Below are positions 39,125 to 50,612 of a stretch of DNA of 64,000 nt, one piece after another. Within the stretch, counting starts at the first letter, position 1. Each line of letters opens with the position of its first letter. The DNA is from Agapetus fuscipes (lineage: Eukaryota > Arthropoda > Insecta > Trichoptera > Glossosomatidae): contig OX637333.1 in the NCBI GenBank assembly GCA_951799405.1, positions 28,292,785-28,356,784 on the forward strand, written 5' to 3'. The notes under the pieces are model-generated. The model searched no databases. It saw nothing but the letters and a program-made list of their open reading frames with translations, and was not told where the DNA came from. Position numbers and translations under genes: made by a program.

Positions 39125-39850
39125 CTCATTTATAAATTATAAAAAAATACTTATTCAAAGATAGGTTCACCTTTTCAATAAAATTATCAAATGCAGCTAG
39201 TAAGTTTGGCTTCATTTCACTTTTGGAGTCGACTCATACATATGATGAAAATACAGTAAATGAAGACTAAAGGAGAAAAACAAGGAATGTCAGTTGAAGA
39301 AAATTATGAGTAAATCAAAATTTTAAATTGGAAATCATGGCTATTGCCTGTCACAAAGAACCGGAAATACCGCCATAAGCTGTGACGGGGACTGTTGTTG
39401 CAATACAGATTTAGCTGAGCTCTAGATACACACAGATGCCACTAGATTCTATTTTTTTTTCTTACGAATTTATTTTTGCTGACATTCCTTGTTTTTCCCC
39501 TGTAGTCTTCACATGTTTCTTGTGCGGGTTATGAAAATAATTTGAATGCTCTCCGCTAGATGGCAGTGTAAGCTTTAATGGTGGATGTGTGAGAGAAGTG
39601 TGTTGGAATCATTGCAAAAATTGTTTTTGCGGTGGAGGAACGATTTATAAAATGTATTTTATGTATTAATATTAAAAAAACACATTTCTTAAAAAAACTG
39701 TTTTTTTTTTGTAATTCCAATCCAAATTCCTTATCACTTATTTTTTTTTAATAGGCTTGGATAGACAACAAAATTGTGATGTCATACGGCTGGGGCACTA
39801 GAAAATATGAGAACAAATACTTGATTTTTTGGTTCCGGGTTCCGGGGAGA
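39125..39850. other. no recognised feature
   Basis: AT-rich flank with homopolymer T-runs. Confidence 0.45.
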
Positions 39851-39864
39851 ACATTTTTTTTTTT

Positions 39865-40118
39865 TTTAAAGATTTGTGAAGAGGAATGCAATTCACCAAC
39901 CTATTCTGCCTGACCAGAAACAGGTATTAATATCATCAATTAATAATTCATTCTTGTTTATTTTAATGAATTATTAATTAATAATTACCCAATTACATTT
40001 GTCGAACCAGGGTCAAAGTTATGGTCAAATGACCCAAGCGGGGATCGAACCAACGTTATTCCATTTCAAAGAGGCTAGAATGATCAGCCCACTTGGCCCC
40101 CTCAGCCATAACACGACT
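39865..40118 (-). repeat. tRNA-SINE 3
   Basis: Minus copy: gaggaatgcaattcaccaac end, palindromic taataatt middle, B box complement gggatcgaacc. Confidence 0.78.
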
Positions 40119-40135
40119 ATTTTGTCATTTCGTTC

Positions 40136-40363
40136 CCCTAGTGCTTGTTTGGCGTATCAACCAATTGATTCAAAGATGACCTTTCAATGAAATTGTCTTA
40201 AGAATCACATTCTACACAATCTGAGCTAAGAAAAAGAGCATAATGTGAGAGTTGTTTTAAATAGTCTAAAAATCAGTTTCTAGTTTTCATAAGACACATT
40301 GGTCCAGTACATATATTGCTCACGTGAAATTACCTCCGTTGGAGATAAGACAAACAAGTGCTA
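40136..40363. repeat. MITE (taagacacattggtccagta family)
   Basis: Diverged copy with ends tagtgcttgtttggc and gacaaacaagtgcta. Confidence 0.72.
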
Positions 40364-40395
40364 AGGCGACGATTTGTTGGGAAGGACCACTCGCT

Positions 40396-40997
40396 CCCCC
40401 AGTTCTTGTTTATCGTATACGCCGGTCGTATTATCGTAGTCCGGTCGATAGCTCAGTTGGTAGAGTGCTCGCATTCTACCCCGTGAGCTCGGGTTCGAAT
40501 CCCACCGAGGAGGGTGTCAGAAATGATTTCCTATTTCGGTGTTTATTTCAAACCCCATAATAAAATTACCGGCAAGGTTTACTCAGCCACAAGAAATGAG
40601 TACCAGCCCCCTCGGGAGCTGGGAAAACCCCCACTTCAACTGAAGTGGTTGGCGTAAGGCCAGCCCCCTTACCTGTAAAAATAAATAGGTTCAACTCGCC
40701 ACATGCGACCCCTTCGGGGATAACGCGGCAAGAAGTTACACTATATGTGTAGCTTAGTTGCGTTGCGTTTTTTGCCAATCTTGTCAAATATGACTTTTTC
40801 ATGCATTCATCTTATGAATCAAATTCTACACAACCTGAGCTAAGAAAAACCGTAAAACTCGATAATGTGAGAGTTCTTTTAAATATTTGTTAAATAAATT
40901 TCTTGTTTTCATAAGACACATTGGTCCAGTGCACATGCAAACATTGCTCATGTAAAATTTTCTCAATGGCGTATACGATAAACAAGAACTAAGGCAG
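40396..40997. mobile_element. MITE with nested tRNA-SINE 1
   Basis: Ends ttcttgtttatcgtatacgc and gcgtatacgataaacaagaa. The interior continues after a SINE inserted at about 40438-40770. Confidence 0.82.
40438..40770 (+). repeat. tRNA-SINE 1, complete
   Basis: Best full-length copy: A box gatagctcagttgg, B box gggttcgaatccc, and all body blocks up to gtgtagcttagttgcgttgc. Confidence 0.92.
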
Positions 40998-41135
40998 CGC
41001 AATGTCATACAGAAGTGACGTTGAAAAATGACGTCAGGAAAAAATAATATTTTGAAATTTGTGCATTCCATTGTGACATAACCAAACCTTAGGGAGAAAG
41101 CTAACTAGTATTTTTTTTTTGTTAGTGATTGCTAA

Positions 41136-41336
41136 AGACCCTGTATCCTGAGTACGAGTTTTTTCACTTTACTCGAAGTATTGAGTATTCGAGAAAAATG
41201 TATGTGAACTTGTAAAGCACCTCTGGCAAAACAAGTTTTGAAACCTTTTTTGCCAGGAGTGCTTTACAAGTTCACATACATTTTTCTCGAATACACAATA
41301 CTTCAAGTAAAGTGAAAAAACTCGTACTCAGGGTCC
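41136..41336. repeat. near-perfect hairpin element
   Basis: Arms of about 85 nt (gagtacgagttttttcactt ... aagcacctctggca) pair with their complements around a short centre. Confidence 0.82.
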
Positions 41337-41536
41337 AGGCTACATGTATCTGATGTGGCCTCAGTGATTTTTTAAAATCAATTTTAATTTGAATCCCTAT
41401 CGATAGATGGCAGAATTTAATGTGCATTTTATTTTGCAGGAAATTAAAAATATTCAAGTTGGCGATACGGCCATTGCTCCCCGAGTCTATCAGTATGCAA
41501 GAACTCGTCTTCAAGCATTTTAAAAATTATATACTG

Positions 41537-41709
41537 TACTTGGAAGTCTCATCACCACGGTTATTCTTACCTAAGTACCAAATATCGGTAATATTTGTAT
41601 GAAGACCTGGCAATCCAAGATGGCCGCAAGTGAACAGCTGGTTAGACTTTATACAATTATTACCGATATTCGGTAGGTAAGAATTACCGTGGTGGTGAGA
41701 CTTCCAGCC
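41537..41709. repeat. hairpin MITE (ggaagtctcatcaccacgg)
   Basis: Arms ggaagtctcatcaccacggt / ccgtggtggtgagacttcc with ccaagatggccgcaag in the middle, shared with the 5.96-kb MITE. Confidence 0.78.
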
Positions 41710-42645
41710 CTAAGCTGGATTCTTTATTTCTGGAATATAAGCAAGATGAAAGCATATTTACTAAATTTCAAAAGAGATAAATGAACTGAATTAAGAAAGT
41801 TATGTAAGAATATAAATGCAATTAAAGAGTTGTAATTTTAAACTTAAATTTATTGTTGAAATTAAACTAAAAACCATATTCGTTACGAATGATGGATGAA
41901 GAAAAAACATACATGGAAAAGAAAATTAAATTTTGTTTTATTTTGTTGATTAGAATATTTGACAAACTGTTGTTAAAGTTATTCTGAACATTTTGTTGGT
42001 GACGTAAGTGAGAAAATTGTTAATTGATAAACTGCACAAAGAAAATCTTTGCTTGTATTTTAAAATTGTTAAAACGTAAGTACTTTTAGTTATAAGACAA
42101 ATAAAAAGTATATTTCAATTAGTGGCCTGTAAACTATGTCATCTTTGCTATCTATCCCTTATCTTTATAAAATGCAACGGCCTCCCCATACAAAATAGTT
42201 GTGCGTTAATGGCATTCAAACTGAAGAACTCCTAAACAGATGCACGTCATATTCACAACAAATATTGTTCAGGACTTGGGATGTGCTTCCTCATCATTAG
42301 TAGATTTTAAATTGTTGTTTTTTAAATAAATAAACATGATCAATCACAACACCTTTTTATGTAAAACCTATGCGAGAAACAAAACTCATTTTGACATTCG
42401 AATTTCAAATAAATTTCCAGCACTTCAACATAGGCTTCAAAGTTGCCATCGTTGCCATTGCCAAGTCGATTCTTTTTCGGTTGAATTCCGTTGAGTACCT
42501 ACCTATATTCTTTATTTATTTCAAAATTATACTTCAACCAGTTATAACATGTATTTTTTAGAAATAATGACGATCGATTCGGTCAACTTTTTATATGAAA
42601 CCGTACTTATTGCGGCATTTAATTTTTTTAAAGTATTATTTTACA
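41710..42645. other. no recognised feature
   Basis: AT-rich intergenic sequence. Confidence 0.45.
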
Positions 42646-42647
42646 AT

Positions 42648-44940
42648 ATACAATCTAAGTTGCATAGACGCATTAACATTTATAATTCATATTCAATGCA
42701 CTCCTCTTCGGAGACACGAGTGAGTTTGCGCTTACAAATGCTGCATGTGTATTTACAAATAAAAATTTCAGCCTCTCATGACCATAAGCCCTGCAACTTT
42801 TGCTGACCTTTTCAGAAACAGGGGACACATTTGTTAAGTGAACCCATTTATGCGATATGGGTGGTAAGCCTCATACTAACCCTTAAGTCAAGGAATTTGA
42901 GTTTGAAAAATCCTTAAACAACGGTAATCTTAATTTATAATCTAAAGTTGCAAAAAAAGTTATTTGATGATTCAAATTGAATGCACGCCCACAAACTGGC
43001 AAATGTCATTTCACGCTAACATATAGTTGTGGCGCTTGATTTTTTTTAAATATTAGAATATATAATCTAAGTTGCACAGATACAATAACTTTTATAATTC
43101 ATACTCAATGCATGCCCCCCTGGAGACACGAGTGGGTACGCGCTTATTAATGCTGCATGTGAACTTACAAATTAAAATTAAGGCCTCTAATGAACATAAG
43201 CCCTGCAACTTTGGCCAACCTTTTCAAAAACAGGGGGAACATTTGTCAAGTGAACCATTTTTTTCGATATGGGTATTCAAGCTCATACTTACCTATCCGT
43301 CAAGGATTTGAGTTTGAAAAATCCTTCAACAACGTTAAATTTAATTTATAATCTAAAGTTGCAAAAAAAGTTATTTGATGATTCAAATTGAATGCACGCC
43401 CACAAACTGGCAAATGTCATTTCACGCTAACATATAGTTGTGGCGCTTGATTTTTTTTAAATATTAGAATATATAATCTAAGTTGCACAGACACAATAAC
43501 TTTTATAATTCATATTCAATGCATGCCCCCCTGGAGACACGAGTGGGTTCGCACTTATAAATGCTGCATGTGAACTTACAAATTAAAATTAAGGCCTCTA
43601 ATGAACATAAGCCCTGCAACTTTTACCAACCTTTTCAAAAACAGGGGAAACATTTGTCAAGTGAACCATTTTTTGCGATATGGGTATTCAGACTCATACT
43701 TACCTATAAGTAAAGGATTTGAGTTTGAAAATCCTTCAACAACGTTAAATTTAATTTATAATCTAAAGTTGCAAAAAAAGTTATTTGATGATTCAAATTG
43801 AATGCACGCCCACAAACTGGCAAATGTCATTTCACGCTAACATATAGTTGTGGCACTTGATTTTTTTTTAAATATTAGAATATATAATCTAAGTTGCACA
43901 GATACAATAACTTTTATTATTCATATTCAATGCATGCCCCCCTGGAGACATGAGTGGGTTCGCGCTTATAAATGCTGCATGTTAACTTACAAATTAAAAT
44001 TAAGGCCTCTAATGAACATAAGCCCTGCAACTTTTGCCAACCTTTTCAAAAACAGGGGAAACATTTGTCAAGTGAACCATTTTTTGCGATATGGGTATTC
44101 AAGCTCATACTTACCTATCCGTCAAGGATTTGAGTTTAAAAAATCCTTCAACAATGTTAAATTTAATTTATAATCTAAAGTTGCAAAAAAAGTTATTTGA
44201 TGATTCAAATTGAATGCACGCCCACAAACTGGCAAATGTCATTTCACGCTAACATTTAATTGTGGCACTTGATGTTTTTAATTTTAGAATATAAATCTAA
44301 GATGCATACATACATTTTATAATTCATATTCAATGCATGCCCCCAAGCAGACATGAGTGACTTTGCGCTTACAAATGCTGCATGTGTAATTACAAATAAA
44401 AATTTCAGCCTCTCATAACCATAAGCCATGCAACTTTTGCCGACCTATTCAGAAACAGGGGGAACATTAGTTAAGTGAACCCATTTATGCGATATGGGTG
44501 GTAAGCCTCATACTAACCCTTAGGTCAAGGAGTTTGGGTTTGAAAAATCCTTAAACAACGGTTATCTTAATTTATAATCTTAAGTTGCAAAAAGAGTTTT
44601 GATGATTCAAATACAATGCACACCCACAAGCTGGCAAATGTTCTTTCACGCTAACATATAATTGTGGCACTTGATGTTTTTAATTTTAGAATATAAATCT
44701 AAGTTGCATACATACATTTTATAATTCATATTGAATGCATGCCCCCAAGCAGACATGAGTGAGTTTGCGCTTACAAACGCTGCATGTGTAATTACAAATA
44801 AAAATTTCAGCCTCTCTTGACCATAAGCCCTGCAATTTTGCCGACCTTTTCAGGAACAGAGAAACATTCCTTCAGTGAACATTTTTTTAGGTATGGGAGG
44901 TCAGTCTCATACCTCATGCTTCATACAAGATACTCAGAAC
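42648..44940 (-). repeat. 411-bp tandem satellite built from TTAGAT repeats
   Basis: Units start at tataatctaagttgcac near 43061, 43472 and 43883 (exactly 411 bp apart); diverged units lie on both sides (about 42650, 44290, 44693). Each unit is a dimer: one nearly complete TTAGAT repeat and one truncated one (aatctaaagttgcaaaaaaa ... gcaaatgtcatttcacgcta). Confidence 0.88.
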
Positions 44941-45104
44941 ATGAAAGAACTAAATAACCCTTTTACCGCAATTTTTTTTTCAAATTACTTCTTAAAGCAT
45001 TTAATTACTATGAAGGAGGTGTGAGGAAAAATTATTGCGAAGCCAGACTTACACTGCCCGAAGGGCCTAGCAGACAACCGTGCGCAGCACGGTCAGTCTG
45101 CTAG

Positions 45105-45358
45105 TCTATAATATAATCTATAATCCAAGTTGCAAGCATATATTCATTTAAAGCTCTCAGATGTATGCCCACAAACAAACACGTGTAGTTCGCGCTTACA
45201 AATGCTGAATGTGTACTTACAAATAAAATCCAAACTCAAATGAACATAAGCCCTGCAACTCCTGCCGACATTCCCTGAAACAGGGGTGACATTGGCAAAG
45301 TGAACCATTTTTTACGGTATGGGTGGTCAGCCTCATACCAACCTATAAGTCAAGGAAT
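45105..45358 (-). repeat. TTAGAT-tailed repeat
   Basis: Full-length minus copy from ataatctataatccaagttg to tataagtcaaggaa. Confidence 0.85.
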
Positions 45359-45844
45359 AATTAATGCTAATTTACAATAATTTGTTTTACGAGAAAGTTA
45401 GCGAAGAAGGGGAAGACTGATGAAAGAAGAAGTAGATGAAATTACAAATGACTGGAATCTGTGAAGCGAAAGAAAAATAACATATGCGAAATGAATTATA
45501 AATATAGAGAAGCTGAATTAATGAATTAAACTACAATTCGGAATTTTTATTATGCCTTTTCATGATACTAGATCAACCCTCCAAAATTCTACTCGCCAGC
45601 TCTCAAATTGCGAGTGACTTTTGTTTGGTTACGAGTGTGCTTTTCTTTATCTGAAAGTATCATTTTGCCAGTTAATAATACCATTGATAATATTCCCAGT
45701 GAAAATAAAACTGAGAAGTTTTGTAAATTGACCGACTGCCAAATCTCGCTCGATCACTTGTTTAAAGGCGTAAAAATTATACACAGGAACAGTTCACGGG
45801 AGTTTTTTTTTAACCCATGCGAGTTGCAATTACGAGTTGCGAGT

Positions 45845-46320
45845 TGGTCAATGGGTGATTTTTGAAGGGTTGTTCTAGATCTTTCCAAAGGCGCTTGTTC
45901 ATAAGAACGTGTGAAGAGGTGAATTTTAAGTGCTTTCCTAAACACATTTTCTAAATCCATCTTACGCAGGTCATGTGGAAGGCCATTCCATGCAGTTAGA
46001 GCAGCCACCTTGAAGGCTCGCTCTCCAAATACAGTCTTCTTTTCCCTTCTATGAAACTCCAGACGCCTGCTGCACGATGCGACTGTCCGTAGTATTTCCG
46101 TCCTTTAGTTTGCAGTCACTGGAGCTATGGGGTCCCTCAGGTACTGCGGGGAGTTTCCGTGCAGGGTCTTGAAGACCAGCAAGCTGATCTTGTACTGGAC
46201 TCTCTTAGGTATCCTCAACCAGTGAAGAGTCTGCAGGTGCGGCGTAATGTGGCAGAATTTTGAGGCGCCATGAAAAGATTGTGATTGGAAAGGAAAAAGA
46301 GGAGACACATCTGCGGAGGT
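45845..46320 (-). pseudogene. LINE (CR1/L2-like) ORF2 end
   Basis: Minus frames give ITPHLQTLHWLRIPKRVQYK, ISLLVFKTLHGNSPQYLRD and FGERAFKVAALTAWNGLPHD, the classical CR1/L2 C-terminal order, with a frameshift between them. Confidence 0.82.
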
Positions 46321-46454
46321 ACTGGAAACCCTTGGCGGAATGGTAGCTGGTTACATTTAGCATAACAGAAGTATTGGCTCCTATATCTCATCAAAAGGAA
46401 ACATCTCCTTTGAACAACCTGGGGCAGTGGTTTGGCAGAGGCACAATCCCTTTT

Positions 46455-46515
46455 ACCCCTGTTTCAGGGAAGGTCGGTAAGAGTTGTAGGGCTTATGTTC
46501 ATTTGAGATTGGAAC
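46455..46515 (+). repeat. TTAGAT-tailed repeat, internal fragment
   Basis: acccctgtttcagggaaggt to tcatttgagattgg. Confidence 0.7.
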
Positions 46516-46556
46516 ACAACAGCTACTAACATCCTGCATATTCGTAACTATCCATA

Positions 46557-46678
46557 GCATCTCCCGGTCCTGCAACTCTCTTGCCGACATTCCCTGAAAC
46601 AGGGGTGACATTGGCAAAGTGAACCATTTTTTACAGTATGGGTGGTCAGCCTCATACCAACCTATAAGTCAAGGAATC
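46557..46678 (-). repeat. TTAGAT-tailed repeat, 5' half
   Basis: gtcctgcaactctcttgccg to tataagtcaaggaat. Confidence 0.78.
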
Positions 46679-46739
46679 CCGGTCAAAATCAATATTTGTT
46701 TTTTTTAACAAATAAAAAAACAAATAGAATCAGTGTTTT

Positions 46740-47067
46740 TTTTTTTTTTTAAGAAATCCTGTGCGGGAGACTCCCTAGATTCTAGAGACTCTAGGGGTCT
46801 ATGACACTTGTTGTAGTGCCGCAGAGGTGCGCGAGCTTGGTCGTCGCTACAAATCGCCAATACTCTCAAGCAAGAGCCAGTTGCTGTAAGGCTGGATGGA
46901 CTTTTAGTGACCGGTCTTTGGTACAGGTTTTATTAAATTTTTTCAACCCAGCGAAGAGCATATTTGGAACTATAAATGGTATATTTGTTGTGCTCCACCG
47001 GGATCCAAATCCACAACCTGCCATTTACGAGTCCGAACTGTTGCCACTGGACTACGGACCGGTCAAG
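46740..47067 (-). repeat. tRNA-SINE 2 with tail 3
   Basis: On the minus strand the SINE 2 head and body are followed by cacctctgcggcactacaac, an agtctctagaatcta palindrome and poly(A) (T-run at 46736-46751). The same tail is at 50.75-50.85 kb. Confidence 0.85.
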
Positions 47068-47159
47068 ATTTTTATTTTATCTTAATTTTTTAATTATTTA
47101 AATGGAGTTCTACAAAGTTTCCGCTGAAATATTTCATAAATTGTTCCATAACACCCCTA

Positions 47160-47400
47160 GTTAAAATAAAGAATACCCACCACTGAAATGATAAAGGCTG
47201 TCGAGCTGCCATCTAACAGGATTACTCTCCCCAGGGGCTATGATGCTGTGCTCTGGGTTAACCGTGCTCATCTGACCTTTTCCCCGTCCCGGGGGGGGCT
47301 TCATATCGCCGGGCTTTATGGGGAAAAATTGAAAAGTGGACACAAAGGCTGTCCGTGAGCTGGCTGGGTGGCAGCGGCAACACAAAGCAGTAACTTGACG
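47160..47400 (-). other. unidentified 74-residue frame
   Basis: Minus frame with balanced composition (MKPPPGRGKGQMSTVNPEHS, then ESNPVRWQLDSLYHFSGGYS). I do not recognise it; no splice or repeat context supports a gene. Confidence 0.25.
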
Positions 47401-47547
47401 AGTGGAATTACATGCAGATTTTTTTGTGTTTCTAAATATTTAATTTAAGTTGTGGAGAAAGATTTAACAAGGTTTCTCATAAGCTTAAGGAATGATCTTG
47501 GCAATGTGGTAGAGTATTTAGAATAGAGGCATTTTATTCAATTATAA

Positions 47548-47976
47548 GTATAATCTATAATCTAAGTTGCAAAGGTATATTAACATTTGAAATTCATATT
47601 AAGTGCATGCCGACAAACAGACATATGTGTTAATTTGCGCTTACAAATGCTGAATATGTACTTACAAATAAAAACCAAACCTCAAATGAACATATTTTTT
47701 AGAGTATGGGTGGTCAGCCTCATATAAATCTAAATCTAAGTTGCAAAGATATGTATCATTTGGGATTCATATTAAATGCATTCCCACAAGCAGACATGCA
47801 TAATTTTGCGCTCACACATGCCGCATGTGGACCTACAATATAAAAACCCAATCTTAAATGAACATAAGCCCTGCAACTCTTGCCGACCTTCCCTCAAACA
47901 GGGGTGACATTGGCAAAGTGAACCATTTTTTACAGTATGGGTGGTCAGCCTCATACCAACCTATAAGTCAAGGAAT
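47548..47976 (-). repeat. two TTAGAT-tailed repeats in tandem
   Basis: 47548-47725 has an internal deletion; 47726-47976 is complete. A further head fragment is at 48005-48037. Confidence 0.8.
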
Positions 47977-48039
47977 ACAAGCAATTAATTACATCCAGTT
48001 ACACCTCATACCAACCTATACTTAATTAGTCAAGGAAAG

Positions 48040-48640
48040 GTAAAACTGAATAAGTGACATATTGTATTAAGCTAGCATGAGTTACTCATAAATGGATTTT
48101 TTCCCTTTTTTTCTATGAGAGAAAACACTATAAAAATGTGGAAATACTTAGGTTAGAAGTTTTTCATGAGCACTTCCTTTTAAATTAGTTCACTTACTAT
48201 GAGGAGTTACACCCAATATAATTTTTTATCCACAATGTCTCAAATCAGTGAATCAGCACGTATTCAGTTTTACCTTTAAGGTGGTGAAATCTAAGATGTC
48301 ATTTTACTTTTATTATAATAGGTACACAGATGGCAGTTTGGTGTGGCATTAGCGTTATGGTGAAGTTTTTAGTTACCGCTCTGACAGAAACGTTGAAGCA
48401 TGGTTAGATTGACTCTCTGCGTATATTACAGTATTGTTTGTATAGTATTGTTATTATTGTATCCTGCATACAGCCATGTATAGCCAGGACACAGGGAAAT
48501 CTTGCTCACCTCTTCTCTTATTGTGAAGTGTCACATCAGGATCCAATGGACGGAGAGGATTAAAAGGTGAATGAAGGAAAAATATTCACCGACAATTCCA
48601 TCACTCCGGGAGTAGGTAGCGTCTAACCAGATAGTGACCG
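48040..48640. other. no recognised feature
   Basis: AT-rich intergenic sequence. Confidence 0.45.
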
Positions 48641-48652
48641 ACATGTGTACAG

Positions 48653-49160
48653 TAGGGAATGCAAACTCGAGATGAGATTGCTTAGTCGAGATCTCGAGGG
48701 ATCAGAAATTCAATCTCGGCGAGATCTCGAATGGATTCCGAAAAGTATCAAATAGGTAACTGAAACATGATTGATACTGCTTAGTTGTGATTATGATGCG
48801 AGTAAGAATACAAAATGAATCATAAAAAACTATATTTCTATAATTTTTTAACTAAATGTTAGTCAATTCAGAAATTCAGACCCGTAAAATGCCATTCAAA
48901 TTATCTTCTAGTTCCTCTTGAAGACTTCTATTTGATCTTGCAGCAGCACTGATAGTTTGCGTATGCGGTCCGTCCTTTCCTTCGTCAGTCAGCGAATCGC
49001 ACGCGCGCAGAGAGGACGTGTCATGCATCGCCGACTACTGCCACTCGATCTCGTCAATCTCGGTTGAGATCTCGTCATTTTATGCTTCGAGATTGATCTC
49101 GAAAAATGAGGCGAGATCTCGGAAGATCGGGATCTCGTGAGATCGAGATTGCATTCCCTA
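48653..49160. mobile_element. hAT-type MITE (tagggaatgcaa)
   Basis: 508 bp with ends tagggaatgcaaactcgagat and gagattgcattcccta, many internal gagatctcg palindromes, and an exact 8-bp target duplication gtgtacag at 48645-48652 and 49161-49168. Confidence 0.92.
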
Positions 49161-49244
49161 GTGTACAGGCATGGGAGCAATAAAAAAAAATACTACAACA
49201 AAAACAATAGCAGGAACTAGATCTAGTTCTATAAAACAGGTACT

Positions 49245-49440
49245 TGACCCTTTCGTAGTCTAGTGTTTAGTGTTTTGGGTTTGAATCCCGGTCGAGCCCA
49301 AAAAATGTACCTACCATTTATATTTTCGAATATGCTGATCCATGGGTTAAAAAAATCATATACCTTTACCAAAGACCAGTCACCAAAGGTCCATACAGCC
49401 TTACAGCAACTGAGTCTTAGAATTGTGGCTTTTTTTAGAA
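49245..49440 (+). repeat. tRNA-SINE 2, degenerate
   Basis: cgtagtctagtgtttagtg head, B box gggtttgaatcccgg, body to cagcaactgagtcttagaa. Confidence 0.75.
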
Positions 49441-49577
49441 AGATCCACAAGACCTTGAGTTGCATTTGGATAGCTTGACTCTTCTAGATTTCTCAGTATG
49501 CTGCACATTTGATGAGGATAGCCAAGAGTGCCTGATGTGATAGGTTGCCTCTCGAGGTTATATGTCCAAATCATATA

Positions 49578-49802
49578 GTCCGGTCGATAGCTCAGTTGGT
49601 AGAGTGCTTGCATTCCATGCCGTGAGCTCGGGTTCGAATCCCGCCGAGGGTGTCAGAAATGATTTCCCGTTTCGGTGTTTATTTCAAACCTTAAATTAAA
49701 TAACCGGCAAGGTTTGCTCAGCCTTACAAGAAATGAGTACCAGCCCCCTCGGGAGCTGGGAAACCCCCCACTTCACTGAAGTGGCGTAAGGCCGGCCCCC
49801 TT
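49578..49802 (+). repeat. tRNA-SINE 1
   Basis: Complete head with A and B boxes; ends at ggccggcccccttag. Confidence 0.88.
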
Positions 49803-49866
49803 AGTTCGCGCTTACACATGCTGCATGTGGGGCTCAGCCTCATACGAACCTATTGGTCAAGGAATT
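49803..49866 (-). repeat. TTAGAT-tailed repeat, deleted
   Basis: ttcgcgcttacacatgctgc joined to cctcatacgaacctattgg. Confidence 0.65.
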
Positions 49867-50116
49867 CAAGGGTTCACACAAAAACAGAGCTTACCAAATA
49901 AATCATCCTAATAGTAATTTAATTCTTTAATTCAATCTCTTTATTATGAGAATGAAAAACTCAAAAATTCGAAGAGGCTTCCGTAGGGTTGAAATGAAAT
50001 TGAGTCGGCATGTATCGGTGTGATAATATGGCGGCCGTATTATAGCACGGCGTTGGAAAATTGAAAATATTATAAAACATCGTGAATGGCCGCCGCGCCA
50101 CAAAGCGCTGCGGTTT

Positions 50117-50612
50117 GACAGATAAATCCATTTTCCCGCGCGCCGCCATTGTTGTCTATGATTTTATTTCACTCTAAGTCCGCCGGGATATTTTTAGCGT
50201 TTCTATATAAGAACGGTATAGTGACAAAATGACACATGAGTAACGACACATGACAGAACAGCACATGACAGAACGACACATGACAGATAAATCCATTTTC
50301 CCGCGCGCCGCCATTGTTGTCTATGATTTTATTTCAATCTTAGTCCGCCGGGATATTTTTAGCGGTTCTGTATTAGTACGGTATAGTGACAAAATGACAC
50401 ATCAGTAACGACACATGACAGAACAGCACATGACAGAACGACACATGACAGATAAATCCATTTTCCCGTGCGCCGCCATTGTTGTCTATGATTTTATTTC
50501 ACTCTTAGTCCGCCGGGATATTTTTAGCGGCGACAGGTTAGAACGGGGCAGTGACAAAACGACACACATGACATAACATGACAGAACGACACATGACAGA
50601 ACGATAGATGGC
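50117..50612. repeat. 165-bp tandem repeat, three units
   Basis: gacagataaatccattttcc recurs at 50117, 50282 and 50447, exactly 165 bp apart. Each unit holds ccgccattgttgtctatg and ends in a block of short acacatgacagaac repeats. Confidence 0.9.

Noticed and set aside
657..40510. Apparent tRNA genes (A and B boxes at 5.1, 13.2, 21.5, 40.4 kb and elsewhere)
   Set aside because: The heads do not close a proper acceptor stem and are always followed by the same SINE bodies.
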